Below, one piece after another: positions 34,904-44,151 of a stretch of 54,379 nt of DNA. The DNA is from Limosilactobacillus kribbianus. Lineage in GTDB: Bacteria; Bacillota; Bacilli; Lactobacillales; Lactobacillaceae. The notes under the pieces were generated by a model. The model was not told the DNA's origin. It saw only the letters and a list, made by a program, of their open reading frames with translations, and ran no database searches. How positions within the stretch are numbered: the stretch's first letter is position 1; each line of letters opens with the position of its first letter. The DNA lies in NCBI RefSeq assembly GCF_026413145.1, contig NZ_JAOVYZ010000007.1, positions 1-54,379 on the forward strand, in the 5' to 3' direction. The translations under genes and the position numbers were made by a program.

Positions 34904-36004
34904 TTACTTCGACTCCTTTGCTTCGTACTCTTTAATTTGTTCCTTGATATCTGGGGTTGGTACTTCGAAGGTCCGCTTCAACATGTCAGAAACCTTTTCT
35001 GGTTCAACAGAGTCGGCTTCCTTCATTTGCTTCTTGAAGTCTTCCTTGCATTCATCAGCGTACTTCTTTTCTTCTTCTTCAGACCAGAGACCCTTCTTGG
35101 TTAAGTACTTCCGAAGCCGAATCAGTGGGTCCTTGTCGAACCAAGGCTTTTCTTCTTCCTTGGTACGGTACCGACTAGGATCGTCACCAGCAGAACTGTG
35201 AGCACCAAACCGGTAAGTCAAGGTTTCAATCAGAACTGGGCCGTTGCCAGCAGCAGCGAATTCACGTGCTTCCTTGGCAACTTCGTAACATGCCAGTACA
35301 TCCATCCCGTCGACTTGAACGCCTGGGATACCAGCAGCAACACCCTTTTGAGCAATGGTTTGAGCCTTAGTTTGCAGCTTCCGTGGGTAAGAAATAGCCC
35401 ATCCGTTGTTCTGGATGATGAATACGGCAGGTGCTTGGAAGGCACCGGCGAAGTTCATCCCTTCGTAGGTGTCACCCTGTGAAGAACCACCTTCACCAGT
35501 GTAGGCATAAGCAACGGCATCCTTTTCACCGTTCTTCTTAATACCAAGAGCAGCACCGGCCATTTCAACCATCTGAGCACCAATGATGATTTGTGGACGA
35601 AGAGCACGAGCATCAAAGAGGTTCCCCTTGATGTGACCCTTTGACCAGAGATACATTTGAGCCACAGTAGCACCGTGTTGAATTAATTGTGGTAAGTCAC
35701 GGTATGCTGGGCAAAGAAAGTCTTGCTTTTGGAATGCTGATGCAGTACCCATTTCAGAAGCTTCCTCACCCCAAGTTGGAGCGTAGAACCCTAACCGTCC
35801 TTGTTGTGAGAAGCTCATCGTTTGTTCGTGCAGGGCACGTTCCCAAACCATTTTCTTCATTAAGTCTACAATTTGGTCATCAGTGAAATTAGCCATTAAG
35901 TCCTTGTTAACAACGTTTCCATCATTATCAAGAATTTGAACAGGCTTTGCGTATGCAGCGCCTTCATCGGCTTTAATCTTTGCAAAGTCAACAGCATTGG
36001 CCAT
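34904..36004 (-). CDS. pdhA: Pyruvate dehydrogenase E1 alpha subunit
   Basis: First gene of the operon. It has 366 residues from the ATG at 36004; a longer frame reaches 36040, but AAAGGGATG lies just before the ATG used here. The thiamine diphosphate site is visible as GEGGSSQGDTYEGMNFA followed by QNNGWAIS. RFGAHSSAGDDPSRYR is the loop that is phosphorylated in eukaryotic homologues and only ordered by cofactor in bacteria. The promoter at 36068-36095 overlaps a catabolite-response-like element. Confidence 0.97.
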   Translation of the reverse strand: MANAVDFAKIKADEGAAYAKPVQILDNDGNVVNKDLMANFTDDQIVDLMKKMVWERALHEQTMSFSQQGRLGFYAPTWGEEASEMGTASAFQKQDFLCPAYRDLPQLIQHGATVAQMYLWSKGHIKGNLFDARALRPQIIIGAQMVEMAGAALGIKKNGEKDAVAYAYTGEGGSSQGDTYEGMNFAGAFQAPAVFIIQNNGWAISYPRKLQTKAQTIAQKGVAAGIPGVQVDGMDVLACYEVAKEAREFAAAGNGPVLIETLTYRFGAHSSAGDDPSRYRTKEEEKPWFDKDPLIRLRKYLTKKGLWSEEEEKKYADECKEDFKKQMKEADSVEPEKVSDMLKRTFEVPTPDIKEQIKEYEAKESK

Positions 36005-36067
36005 TATAAAACATCCCTTTCCAAATCCAATTAACATCATGTAAGCGATTGCCTACTTACAGTTTCT

Positions 36068-36095
36068 AGTATAGACGCTTTCGGATATAAAACAA
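36068..36095 (-). promoter_or_regulatory. Promoter of the pdh operon
   Basis: On the minus strand TTGTTT (36090-36095) and TATACT (36068-36073) are 16 bases apart, about 65 bases before pdhA. An inverted repeat GTAAG...CTTAC lies in the leader at about 36041-36060. Confidence 0.6.
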
Positions 36096-36104
36096 GCGCT
36101 TTCA
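36091..36104 (-). promoter_or_regulatory. Possible CcpA-binding (cre-like) site
   Basis: On the minus strand TGAAAGCGCTTGTT matches the left 11 bases of the cre consensus and misses the last three. It overlaps the -35 of the pdh promoter, where binding would repress. Confidence 0.35.
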
Positions 36105-36258
36105 TAGACTTTTTTAGCAAAATTTGCCTAAAAAGTCTTTGTGAACAAGTTATTTTAAACTTTTCCGTAGCTTTTTACGAAAAAGGGCGATTTTAGTCAG
36201 CAAGTTAACTTTAGTATGATAAAATAATTAGATAGAGTAAATTTGGAGGCGAATATTC

Positions 36259-36831
36259 TTGTATCTGATGAAGGATATTACCCGTGACGGTAATCCCGTT
36301 TTGCGGAAACGTGCGGCCAAGGTTGAATTCCCCCTGTCAAAAGAAGAGCAGGACCTGGCCAAGAACATGATGAAGTACCTGGAAGTAAGTCAAGACCCTG
36401 AACTCTGCGAAAAGTATAAGTTGCGGGCCGGTGTCGGTCTAGCTGCTCCCCAAGTGGGAGTTTCCAAGCAGATGGCAGCTGTCTTAGTTCCACCATTGGA
36501 GGGCGATGACAAAAGCGACGGCAAGCCGCTTTTCAAGGACGTCATCATCAATCCGGTGATCGTCAGTGAATCCGTCCAGTATGCAGCACTGACTGAGGGA
36601 GAGGGCTGCCTGTCCGTAGACAAGGACGTTCCTGGCTATGTTCCCCGGCATGACAGAATCACTCTGCGTTACCAGGACGTTAATGGTGAAACCCACCAGA
36701 TTCGTTTGAAAAACTACCCGGCAATCGTTTGCCAACACGAAATTGATCACCTTCACGGGATGCTCTTTTACGACCACATCAATAAGGAACACCCGTTTGA
36801 AGCCCCTGAAGACACGATCATGATTAGCTAA
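36259..36831 (+). CDS. def: Peptide deformylase
   Basis: Removes the formyl group from new proteins. The 190-residue type II enzyme (usual in Firmicutes) has motif 1 GVGLAAPQV at 58-66, motif 2 EGCLS at 115-119 with the metal ligand Cys117, and motif 3 QHEIDH at 159-164 with His160, Glu161 and His164. The start is TTG: GGAGG is nine bases before it, while the ATG nine bases later is too far from any ribosome site. It is on the plus strand, divergent from pdh, and ends in a palindromic terminator shared with the next gene. Confidence 0.97.
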   Translation: MYLMKDITRDGNPVLRKRAAKVEFPLSKEEQDLAKNMMKYLEVSQDPELCEKYKLRAGVGLAAPQVGVSKQMAAVLVPPLEGDDKSDGKPLFKDVIINPVIVSESVQYAALTEGEGCLSVDKDVPGYVPRHDRITLRYQDVNGETHQIRLKNYPAIVCQHEIDHLHGMLFYDHINKEHPFEAPEDTIMIS

Positions 36832-36873
36832 GTAAATAAAAAGCAGCGAAAATTTTCGCTGCTTTTTATTTAC
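36832..36873. terminator. Perfect 42-bp palindromic terminator between convergent genes
   Basis: 36832-36852 is the exact complement of 36853-36873. It starts right after the def stop codon and contains the last codons of the convergent gene on the minus strand. T-runs in both directions make it bidirectional. Confidence 0.92.
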
Positions 36874-37342
36874 TATGACGATTCAAGCGTTTCAGATCAC
36901 TGACGTATTCCACCGTCGACTCATTCAATAGGTAGGCCACATCAATGTGTAAGATACCCTCGTATTCCCACCAGTCGGTCACTACAAAAACTGGCCGACC
37001 GGGCTTAAAAGCACTCAGCTTTTTGTGCTCGGCATAAGCAGTCAGTTCCTGACTTAAACGATCCCGGTCGAGGCTCTTTTCCAGTTGCCGGTAGTCAAAA
37101 TGGTATTCAAAGGCTAAAACGCCCTTGCCCCAAACATCAGCCACCAGTTGGGAGGAAAGCTGTTTGTCCCAGCCTAACAGCTTCTGCAGGCTTTGATTAA
37201 CTGCTTCGTCCGTGACCTGTTGAGCACGGTTGCGCAGCATTAAGGTCGCCCGGTTGATCAGGATCCGGTGAATTGCCACATATAAGGCTAAAACGATCAG
37301 GATTGCCACTACACATATCCAAAATAGTCGCATTTTCTCCAC
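36866..37342 (-). CDS. Membrane-anchored unknown protein
   Basis: A 158-residue protein with one N-terminal hydrophobic helix (about 6-24) and a mixed, charged soluble part, probably cytoplasmic or anchored outside by the single helix. The central GWDKQLSSQLVADVWGKG and the PVFVVTDWWEYEGILHIDVAYLL stretch do not match a family I can name. Genes of this type occur between def and rpoY in lactobacilli. It is convergent with def and divergent from rpoY. Function unknown. Confidence 0.75.
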   Translation of the reverse strand: MEKMRLFWICVVAILIVLALYVAIHRILINRATLMLRNRAQQVTDEAVNQSLQKLLGWDKQLSSQLVADVWGKGVLAFEYHFDYRQLEKSLDRDRLSQELTAYAEHKKLSAFKPGRPVFVVTDWWEYEGILHIDVAYLLNESTVEYVSDLKRLNRHSK

Positions 37343-37390
37343 CTCATTTGGTATAATATCTGTTTTAATGATACCATGTTAGGAAATTCT

Positions 37391-37419
37391 AAGACAGCAT
37401 TGATTAGTTGTGCTAGAAT
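37391..37419 (+). promoter_or_regulatory. Promoter of rpoY
   Basis: AAGACA (37391-37396) and TAGAAT (37414-37419) are 17 bases apart, with a TGC extension of the -10, 42 bases before the rpoY start. Confidence 0.55.
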
Positions 37420-37461
37420 AGGTAAAGTAATTAATTTCGATAATAAGGAGTTTTGAACAGT

Positions 37462-37683
37462 ATGACTTTTAAGGTATACTACCAACCGGACAAAACCAAG
37501 CGGCCCGTCCGTGAAAACACTCAATCATTATTCATTGAAGCCGACTCTGAAGCCGAGGCCCTTTTGATGGTTGAGCACAACACCGATTACATGATCGAGT
37601 ACGTTGAACAGTTGGACGACAAGGCCCTCGCTTACGAAAAGCAAAATCCTAATTTTAAGATGACAACATTTGACGAAAAGTAA
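37462..37683 (+). CDS. rpoY: RNA polymerase epsilon subunit
   Basis: Small subunit of Firmicutes RNA polymerase. It has 73 residues from the ATG, opening MTFKVYYQPDKTKRPVRENT, with the ENTQSLFIEADSE segment and the final KMTTFDEK typical of the family. The frame also has a TTG nine bases earlier, but AAGGAG is only two bases from it, so ATG is the start. In B. subtilis rpoY is followed by rnjA, the gene of RNase J1. Here it is followed by a terminator and a lipid kinase gene. Confidence 0.93.
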   Translation: MTFKVYYQPDKTKRPVRENTQSLFIEADSEAEALLMVEHNTDYMIEYVEQLDDKALAYEKQNPNFKMTTFDEK

Positions 37684-37693
37684 TAATGTTGGT

Positions 37694-37733
37694 TAGGGGG
37701 TTGTGACAAAGTGAATTTTGTCACAACCCCCTT
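37694..37733 (+). terminator. Terminator of rpoY
   Basis: AGGGGGTTGTGACAAA pairs with TTTGTCACAACCCCCT around a short loop. The T-run after it is weak, but the 16-bp stem is strong. Confidence 0.75.
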
Positions 37734-37760
37734 CGCTTATTTACCAAAGGAAGAATAACG

Positions 37761-38723
37761 ATGCATTATTCAATAATCATTAATCCAACCGCGGGAAACG
37801 GCTATGCCAAGGAGGCTTGGCTGGCCATTCAGCAGGAGCTTGATAATTTACAAGTTGACTATCACCATCAATTTACTAAGTACGCGGGGCATGCGACCTA
37901 TCTCGCCACCAAGCTGACTCAAGCCCAGTCAGCTAAGGAAACGGTCGTCATCGCGATGGGCGGCGACGGCACCTTGCACGAGGTCTTAAACGGTTTAATT
38001 AAGGCAGCACCGACTCAGCCCCTTCCCCTCGCCTACATTCCAGCCGGCACCGGCAACGACTTTGCCCGCGCCTACGGAATTTCTTTGGACCCCCGCACGG
38101 CCCTTCACCAGATTCTGGACGCTGACCAGACTCGGACCATCAACATTGGACACTACCGTGATGCCATTAAGAAGACGGATCACTATTTTCTCAATAATGT
38201 CGGGATCGGCTTCGATGCCGCCATCGTCAGTCGGACCAATTCCTCCAAGGCCAAACGAAGACTAAATCGTCATCACCGGCTGGGGCATTTTGCCTACGCT
38301 TCTCAGGCCATGGCAGTGCTTTACAATCAAGCGCCTTTCTCCTTGATGGCTCAGGGCGAGCATGGTCGCGAGTTCTTTGAAAAAGCCTACATCGTAGTAG
38401 TCACCAACCACCCATACATTGGCGGCGGTTTTCAAATCGCACCCAGTGCTAGTCTCGACCAGAACGGCTTAGATCTCGTGATCGCCGAGCGGCGCAGTTG
38501 GCCAACCACTTTCTGGCAGTTAATTCAACTCGCCCATGGTAAGCTGATGGATTCACGGCTGGCCAATCATTACCACGGGCATCGCTTTCACGTCACAACC
38601 ACTTCACTTGAGTTTGGCCAGGTGGATGGTGAGGAGATGGGGAACCAGTTCATGGATCTTACCATGTCAACAGCTACCTATCCCTTCCGCCAGCAATCCT
38701 TAACTGAAATTAAAAAAGACTGA
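37761..38723 (+). CDS. Diacylglycerol kinase family lipid kinase
   Basis: Soluble DgkB/YegS-type kinase that phosphorylates diacylglycerol or a related lipid. The 320 residues carry the ATP-binding GGDGTLHEVLNGL near 66-78, the IPAGTGNDFARAYG motif near 94-107 and the conserved C-terminal DLVIAERRSW region. AAAGGAAG lies ahead of the ATG. The stop codon lies inside the terminator stem. It returns lipoteichoic-acid-derived diacylglycerol to phospholipid synthesis in related species. Confidence 0.92.
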   Translation: MHYSIIINPTAGNGYAKEAWLAIQQELDNLQVDYHHQFTKYAGHATYLATKLTQAQSAKETVVIAMGGDGTLHEVLNGLIKAAPTQPLPLAYIPAGTGNDFARAYGISLDPRTALHQILDADQTRTINIGHYRDAIKKTDHYFLNNVGIGFDAAIVSRTNSSKAKRRLNRHHRLGHFAYASQAMAVLYNQAPFSLMAQGEHGREFFEKAYIVVVTNHPYIGGGFQIAPSASLDQNGLDLVIAERRSWPTTFWQLIQLAHGKLMDSRLANHYHGHRFHVTTTSLEFGQVDGEEMGNQFMDLTMSTATYPFRQQSLTEIKKD

Positions 38724-38749
38724 TGAGCAAAAACTCATCAGTCTTTTTT
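38712..38749. terminator. Terminator after the lipid kinase gene (both ways)
   Basis: AAAAAAGACTGATGAG is the exact complement of CTCATCAGTCTTTTTT across six bases. The kinase stop codon is inside the left arm. On the minus strand it serves the LysM gene. Confidence 0.9.
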
Positions 38750-38759
38750 GATCTTCAAT

Positions 38760-40343
38760 TTATTTAACTGTTCCGGCAAAGCTTGGCATGAAGTAGCTGC
38801 TGATCGTGTAGGTCGCAACGTTCGTCCCCGGCTTTGCAGCAGCGACGTACTGGTTATTGCCGATATAAATTGCGCAGTGGTAGGTTGCACCGTGCTGTCC
38901 CCAAAAGAGGATGTCCCCAGCCTGGGCCTGACTGACAGAATGCTGGTTAACGCAGCTCTCCAAGGCCACCGTGTTATGCGGCAGCTGCTTACCCTCGGCA
39001 TTCTTGTAGACATAATCAACCAAGCCAGAGCAATCCGTCCCGCTCAGTGAGGAACCGCCCCAGACGTAAGGAACACTGTTGCTGTTTGCAATCTTAACAG
39101 CCAGGCTGACTACTGACCCCGATTGAAGGTCGCTGGTCGTCGTGCTTTGGTTTTGGTTAGCAGTAGTCGTTGCGGCAGTTTGAGACTGAGTCTGCGTCGT
39201 GGCGGACTGGGTCGTCTGCTTTTGCTGAGCTTGACTATTTACCTGTTGAGATGAAACCTGGCTGACAGCAGTGGTACTCGTCGTGGCACTTGCCTGTGGT
39301 TGACTAGTCGAAACAGGGGTTGTTGTGCTAGTCGTTACGGTACCAGCACCTTGAGAGACCGGCGTGCTGGTAGCAGCAGATGATTCTGCAACGGTCTGGG
39401 AGGCTACTGACTGTGCTTGGCTGGTCGAGGTAACCGCTTCGGCTGACGTCGCAGCAGCTGCCTGTGAATTAGTGACGCTAGCCGTGGAGGCAACTGCAGA
39501 GGCTTGGAAAGTCTGTGTTTGTGCAGCCGTCGACTGTGATTGAGCAACGGCCGATGAAGCGCTGACCTGGCTGGTAGCTGTGGACAGGGCTGTCTGCGTA
39601 CTCGTTGAATTACTCAGACTCGTCTGATTAGCAGCCGGAGAAGTAGCTGGTGCCTCACTTGGTGCTTCACTGACCGCCTGACTCACAGCACTGCTGTCGG
39701 TATTAACGGCAGCAGCGGTACTCATTTGACCCGCTGCGCTAACAGGATCAGTGGCACTCACTGTGCTTGCGCTGGCAGGAGTTGCGACCACTGTTTCTTG
39801 AGCGCTTGTAGCAGTTGTTTCGACCGATTGACTAACCGGCGTATTCGTTATGCTGGTGGTAACCGCCGTCTGTTGGGTATCTGGCGTTGACAAAACGGCA
39901 GTAGCTTGGGAACCATCGACCAGCAGGCGTTGGCCAATGTAAAGCTGATCACTCGTCAACCCGTTTAAAGCCTTTAACGTGCTGACAGAAAGATTGAAGT
40001 GTTCGGCAATCTTGCTGAGAGTATCCCCCGGAGCAACAGTGTAATAACCGTTAGCATCCGCGTCAGCCATCGTTTGGTCGCTGCCTGGCAATTGGAGCCG
40101 TTGACCAGCGTAAATCAGGTCAACACTGTTGCTGACCTTTTTAATTGCGCCACCATTGGCATTCTCAATTGCCTTGACGGTTGTCTTATTCTCCTGAGCG
40201 ATCTTCCAAACCGTGTCACCTGCTTTAACCAGGACACTGTTGGCACTAGCAATTTGGGTTGAAACGGCCAGCGCTCCCACTGCCCCTAACGTTCCCATCA
40301 GAAGATAATGGGTCACAGATCGATGGTGCACACGTTTAACCAT
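38760..40343 (-). CDS. Secreted peptidoglycan hydrolase, two LysM domains and NlpC/P60 domain
   Basis: Cell-wall gamma-D-glutamyl-meso-diaminopimelate-type endopeptidase. From the ATG it has 527 residues: a signal peptide (about 1-36), LysM 1 (about 34-82, [12 protein letters not shown]), LysM 2 (about 100-142, [13 protein letters not shown]), a linker of about 270 residues almost only Ser, Thr, Ala, Gln and Val, and an NlpC/P60 domain (about 418-527) with the catalytic Cys in TDCSGL and His in YHCAIYIG. The linker probably spans the wall and may be glycosylated. A TTG start at 40349 is also possible. It cleaves the meso-DAP stem peptide whose precursor the neighbouring dap genes make. Confidence 0.93.
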   Translation of the reverse strand: MVKRVHHRSVTHYLLMGTLGAVGALAVSTQIASANSVLVKAGDTVWKIAQENKTTVKAIENANGGAIKKVSNSVDLIYAGQRLQLPGSDQTMADADANGYYTVAPGDTLSKIAEHFNLSVSTLKALNGLTSDQLYIGQRLLVDGSQATAVLSTPDTQQTAVTTSITNTPVSQSVETTATSAQETVVATPASASTVSATDPVSAAGQMSTAAAVNTDSSAVSQAVSEAPSEAPATSPAANQTSLSNSTSTQTALSTATSQVSASSAVAQSQSTAAQTQTFQASAVASTASVTNSQAAAATSAEAVTSTSQAQSVASQTVAESSAATSTPVSQGAGTVTTSTTTPVSTSQPQASATTSTTAVSQVSSQQVNSQAQQKQTTQSATTQTQSQTAATTTANQNQSTTTSDLQSGSVVSLAVKIANSNSVPYVWGGSSLSGTDCSGLVDYVYKNAEGKQLPHNTVALESCVNQHSVSQAQAGDILFWGQHGATYHCAIYIGNNQYVAAAKPGTNVATYTISSYFMPSFAGTVK

Positions 40344-40463
40344 CCGCAAGACTTCCCTTCAAAATTAAATTTCTTATACAAGAATTACATTAGTAGTTAA
40401 GTATACAGTTTTAACTTTACCATTTTTTAATAAACTAGTATAGCGAACATACGGTCTTGCTCA

Positions 40464-40505
40464 TAAAAAAACAGGAAATTCTTGCTAAAAGATTCCCCGT
40501 TTTTT
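40464..40505 (-). terminator. Terminator of the lysA-dapB operon
   Basis: On the minus strand AACGGGGAAT-CTT pairs with AAG-A-ATTTCCTGTT (two G-U, one bulge), then seven T, 10 bases after the dapB stop codon. Confidence 0.8.
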
Positions 40506-40514
40506 GATACTAAT

Positions 40515-41294
40515 TTAAAGAATATTTTCCAAGCCAACCACTAATTCGTTTAAGTTGGTAACCTTTTCCAGGGCCACCTTGACCCCGCTCATGAAGGACT
40601 GGCGATCAAAGGAGTCCTGGCGAATCGTCAGCGCCTCCCCGGCACCTCCGAAAAGGACCTGCTCGTGGGCGATGTAGCCCGGCAGGCGGACGGAATGGAT
40701 CTTGATCCCGTGGTAGTCACCGCCGCGTACACCATCCAGGCTCTCCGTCTCATCTGGATTGGTCTCGTGATCTTCCCGCACTTCGGCGATCAGCTTGGCA
40801 GTGCTCAGTGCCGTCCCCGATGGCGCATCCTTCTTGTCGGCGTGGTGCATTTCGATCACCTCAACGTCCGGGAAGTAGGCCGCCGCCTCCTTGGCAAATT
40901 TCATCAAGAGAACCGCTGACATCCCGAAGTTCGGGGCAATCATGCCACCGAGCTGCTTCTCCTTGCTCAGCTGGATCAGCTCAGCCTCCTGGGCGTCGGT
41001 CAGGCCGGTCGTGCCGACGATCGGCGCAAAGCCGTGCTGGAGGGCAAACTTGACGTTCGGGTAAACAGCGTCCGGCAGGGTAAAGTCCACCCAGATGTCG
41101 GCCACGCCGTCCTCAATCTCAGCCAGCTGGTGGTAGACCTTGACCGCCGCCCCCAGCTGATACTGCCCTTTTTCTTCGTCCGCCAGGTGGGGGGCCAGGA
41201 CGGCGGTGAGCTCGAAGTCGGTCAGTGAATTGACCAGGGCCACCGCCTTTTGCCCCATCGCGCCAGCCGCACCGGCGATTAATACTTTTTGCAT
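40515..41294 (-). CDS. dapB: 4-hydroxy-tetrahydrodipicolinate reductase
   Basis: NAD(P)H-dependent second step of the diaminopimelate branch. The 259 residues have the nucleotide loop GAAGAMGQKA near 7-16, GTTGLTDAQ near 93, the catalytic EMHHADKKDAPSGTAL stretch and GEALTIRQDSFDRQSF at the end. It is the last gene of the lysA operon, 13 bases after dapA, and is followed by a terminator. Confidence 0.97.
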   Translation of the reverse strand: MQKVLIAGAAGAMGQKAVALVNSLTDFELTAVLAPHLADEEKGQYQLGAAVKVYHQLAEIEDGVADIWVDFTLPDAVYPNVKFALQHGFAPIVGTTGLTDAQEAELIQLSKEKQLGGMIAPNFGMSAVLLMKFAKEAAAYFPDVEVIEMHHADKKDAPSGTALSTAKLIAEVREDHETNPDETESLDGVRGGDYHGIKIHSVRLPGYIAHEQVLFGGAGEALTIRQDSFDRQSFMSGVKVALEKVTNLNELVVGLENIL

Positions 41295-41307
41295 CTTGCT
41301 GACCTCC

Positions 41308-42225
41308 TTACAGGTTGTCCGGCAGGTCCTGGGCGTTCAGCGAACCAGTCGGCAGCTCCAGGGCCGCCTCCAGTGCACCCTTTTCCTCGTCATTTAAGGA
41401 CAGGATTGGCAGCCGGCAGCCACCAACCGCGTAGCCCTGGGCATTCAGAACCGCCTTGACCGGTGATGGTGACGGGTACATGAAGAGGGCCGCCATCTTT
41501 GGCGTCAGCAGGCGCTGCAGCTGGGCCGCCTTTTGGTAGTTGCCGGAGTACAGCTGGTCGTACATCTGACGCATTTCCTGGGCGTAGCAGTGGGAAGCCA
41601 CGGAGATGACCCCGTTGGCACCGAGGACCCGAGCAGTCAGGGCCTGGGCATCCTCACCGCTGAAGATGGCGAAATTGTCGGCGGCATGCTCGATGATGTA
41701 TTCCATTTCCTCCAGGGAAGCACATTGCTTGACCCCGGCGATGTTCGGGTTGTGGGACAATTCGACCACGGTTGCGGCATCCATCTTGACTCCGGTCCGG
41801 CCCGGGATGTTGTAGATGATAATTGGAATATTGACCTGGTCGGCAACGGCGGTGAAGTGGGCGATCATCCCTCGCTGATTTGGCTTGTTGTACGGCGGCA
41901 CGACGACCAAGGCATAGTCAATCCCGTCGATCTGAGCCACCTCATTGGTGAAGTCGATCGTCTCCTGGGTGTTGTTGCTCCCAGTCCCAGCGATCACCGG
42001 GAAGCGGCCGTCAATGATCTGGCCGAAGTGACGGTAAAGGTCCAGCTTTTCGTCATGGGACAGGGTTGGCGTCTCACCGGTGGTTCCACCGATGACAAAG
42101 CCGTTGCTCCCCTGGGCGATTAGGTGGTTAGTCAGCTTCTCCAGGCTAGTGAAGTCGAGTTCGTTCTGGTCATTAAATGGGGTTACGATTGCGGTCAGTA
42201 AATCAGCATTTTGTAAGCTTGTCAT
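41308..42225 (-). CDS. dapA: 4-hydroxy-tetrahydrodipicolinate synthase
   Basis: Condenses pyruvate with aspartate semialdehyde, the first committed step to lysine. It is 305 residues and a TIM barrel. [10 protein letters not shown] near 47-56 holds the threonine of the proton relay, YNIPGRTGV near 139-147 holds Tyr and Arg, and the Schiff-base lysine is in [11 protein letters not shown]. It is in the lysine operon between dapL and dapB. Confidence 0.97.
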   Translation of the reverse strand: MTSLQNADLLTAIVTPFNDQNELDFTSLEKLTNHLIAQGSNGFVIGGTTGETPTLSHDEKLDLYRHFGQIIDGRFPVIAGTGSNNTQETIDFTNEVAQIDGIDYALVVVPPYNKPNQRGMIAHFTAVADQVNIPIIIYNIPGRTGVKMDAATVVELSHNPNIAGVKQCASLEEMEYIIEHAADNFAIFSGEDAQALTARVLGANGVISVASHCYAQEMRQMYDQLYSGNYQKAAQLQRLLTPKMAALFMYPSPSPVKAVLNAQGYAVGGCRLPILSLNDEEKGALEAALELPTGSLNAQDLPDNL

Positions 42226-42241
42226 AATTTAATTCCTCCAA

Positions 42242-43390
42242 TTAATTCTCTTGCATCCGATGGATCAAAAAGCCGGTGATGGCGTCGACGCCCTTTTGAA
42301 TGGCACTCTCCTTGGGCGTTAAGGTGGCAGAGTGCAGCTGGGAGTCGTCATCAACCCCCAGCCAGAACATCGTCCCCGGGAACTGGGCCAACAGGAAGCC
42401 GAAGTCCTCACCGGTCATCGCCGGCGCGGTCTCAATAAAGTTCACATCCGGGGTCTGCTGCATGTAGTCAATGAAGTCCTTCGTCAGGGCGGGGTTATTT
42501 TCTACCGGCCAGTAGCCACCCTGGTTGAGTTCCAGTTTGACCTCCATGTTGAAGCTGGCACCGATCCCCTTACAGATCTCCTCTAAGCGGTGGTCAATCT
42601 TTTGGATCATCGTCTGGGTCAGCCCGCGGATCGTCCCCTCAATTCGGGTGTGGCCGGCAATGACGTTGCGAATGCTGCCGCCCTGGATTTTGCCGAGGGT
42701 GATTACCCCGCTTTGGATCGGGTCAATGCTCCGCGAGATGACGGTCTGAACCTGCATGATCAGGCTGGCGGCCGCCACCACCGTATCGTTGGCGTCCTGC
42801 GGGTAGGCGGCGTGCCCGCCCTTTCCCGTTAGGTCGATGTTGACCTCGGTGGTCCCGGCAAAGAGCGTTCCCATTCGACAGCCGATCGCCCCGGCTGGCA
42901 GGTCAGGATTATCGTGCAGCCCGTAGAATTCGTCCGGGCGCCACTTGCCGGTAAAGACACCGTCCTCATAGGCCCGCTTGCCGCCGTAGTCGCTCTCCTC
43001 CGCTGGTTGGAAGAAGAAGAGCAAGTTGTCCTTAGGCTGATGGTCACTAAAGTAGCTCAGCACCCCCAGGGCGACGGTCATGTGAATGTCGTGCCCACAG
43101 GCGTGCATGACGCCCGGATGGTGGGAGGCATAGGGCAGGCCAGTCTGTTCTTCCACCGGCAGGGCATCGATGTCGGTCCGGTAGCCGATCGTTCGTTGCG
43201 GGGCGCTCCCGTGAACCAGGACCAGGATCGCGGTTGGCAACTTTTCCGGCACCAGGATTTCCAGATTGTCTTGGTTAAATTCCTGGATAACTTTTAATAG
43301 GTAGTCATGGGTTTGAAATTCGTGCAGGGCCAGCTCGGGAATCTCGTGCAGGTGGCGCCGGACCTGGATTAGTTGTTCTTCAGTCAGCAT
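42242..43390 (-). CDS. dapL: N-acetyldiaminopimelate deacetylase
   Basis: Removes the acetyl group from N-acetyl-LL-diaminopimelate. A 382-residue M20 amidohydrolase with HACGHDIHM near 93-101, EESDYGGKR and TGEDFGFLLAQFPG as metal and substrate segments. General amidohydrolases look alike, but the position between dapA and dapH in a lysine-regulated operon supports this role. DapH and this gene together show the acetyl branch of the pathway. Confidence 0.92.
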   Translation of the reverse strand: MLTEEQLIQVRRHLHEIPELALHEFQTHDYLLKVIQEFNQDNLEILVPEKLPTAILVLVHGSAPQRTIGYRTDIDALPVEEQTGLPYASHHPGVMHACGHDIHMTVALGVLSYFSDHQPKDNLLFFFQPAEESDYGGKRAYEDGVFTGKWRPDEFYGLHDNPDLPAGAIGCRMGTLFAGTTEVNIDLTGKGGHAAYPQDANDTVVAAASLIMQVQTVISRSIDPIQSGVITLGKIQGGSIRNVIAGHTRIEGTIRGLTQTMIQKIDHRLEEICKGIGASFNMEVKLELNQGGYWPVENNPALTKDFIDYMQQTPDVNFIETAPAMTGEDFGFLLAQFPGTMFWLGVDDDSQLHSATLTPKESAIQKGVDAITGFLIHRMQEN

Positions 43391-43402
43391 GACCGTCCCT
43401 CC

Positions 43403-44113
43403 TTAGAGCTTCCGCAGGTCATCTTCCAGGCCGGTTTTGCTCTTGGTCTGATCATCGACGTTCTTGACGAACTTAGCGGGAACCCCGGCCACCATCGTAT
43501 GGGGAGCAACGTCGTGGGTGACGATTGCCCCGGCCGCTACGACGGCACCCTCGCCGACGTGGACACCCTCGATCACGACCGCGTTGGCCCCGATCAGGAC
43601 GTTGTCATCAATCCGCACCGGCTGGGCGGAAGCGGGTTCCACCACCCCGGCTAGGACGGTTCCGGCACCGATGTGACAGTGCTTGCCGACGATCGCCCGA
43701 CCACCGAGGATGGCGCCCATGTCGATCATCGAGTCCGCACCGATCTCGGCACCAATGTTGATCGTCGCCCCCATCATGATGACGGCGTTGTCGCCGATCA
43801 GGACCTTGTCACGGATGATGGCGCCGGGTTCAATCCGGGCGTTAATCCCCTTCAGATCGAGCAATGGCACGGCAGAATTGCGGGCGCTGTTTTCGATCCG
43901 ATAGTTGTCAATCACATCCTGGTGTTGATCGAGGAAGGGCTTGACGTCCGCCCAGTCGCCAAAGATGACTCCGCTGTGTTCCTCGGTAAAGTCATCGATC
44001 CCTGCCGGGAAGGTCAGACCTGCCAGGTCCCCCTTCAGGTAAACCTTGACCGGGGTCTTCTTGGGAGCGTTACCGATGTAGTTGATAATTGTTTGTGCGT
44101 CTAATTCTGCCAT
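43403..44113 (-). CDS. dapH: Tetrahydrodipicolinate N-acetyltransferase
   Basis: Acetylates tetrahydrodipicolinate using acetyl-CoA. It is 236 residues from ATG 44113 (a TTG six bases earlier is also open). The C-terminal two thirds are a left-handed beta-helix with many hexapeptide repeats, for example [20 protein letters not shown] and [20 protein letters not shown]. An N-terminal helical cap precedes them, as in the DapH (DapD-like, acetyl) type. It lies 12 bases before dapL in the operon. Confidence 0.95.
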   Translation of the reverse strand: MAELDAQTIINYIGNAPKKTPVKVYLKGDLAGLTFPAGIDDFTEEHSGVIFGDWADVKPFLDQHQDVIDNYRIENSARNSAVPLLDLKGINARIEPGAIIRDKVLIGDNAVIMMGATINIGAEIGADSMIDMGAILGGRAIVGKHCHIGAGTVLAGVVEPASAQPVRIDDNVLIGANAVVIEGVHVGEGAVVAAGAIVTHDVAPHTMVAGVPAKFVKNVDDQTKSKTGLEDDLRKL

Positions 44114-44151
44114 AATCAAAACTTCTTTCTACATATTAATAGGATTACAAA

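Noticed and set aside
39100-39900. Tandem repeat or CRISPR-like array in the LysM-P60 gene
   Set aside because: The DNA is low-complexity coding sequence for Ser/Thr/Ala/Gln; there are no regularly spaced identical units.
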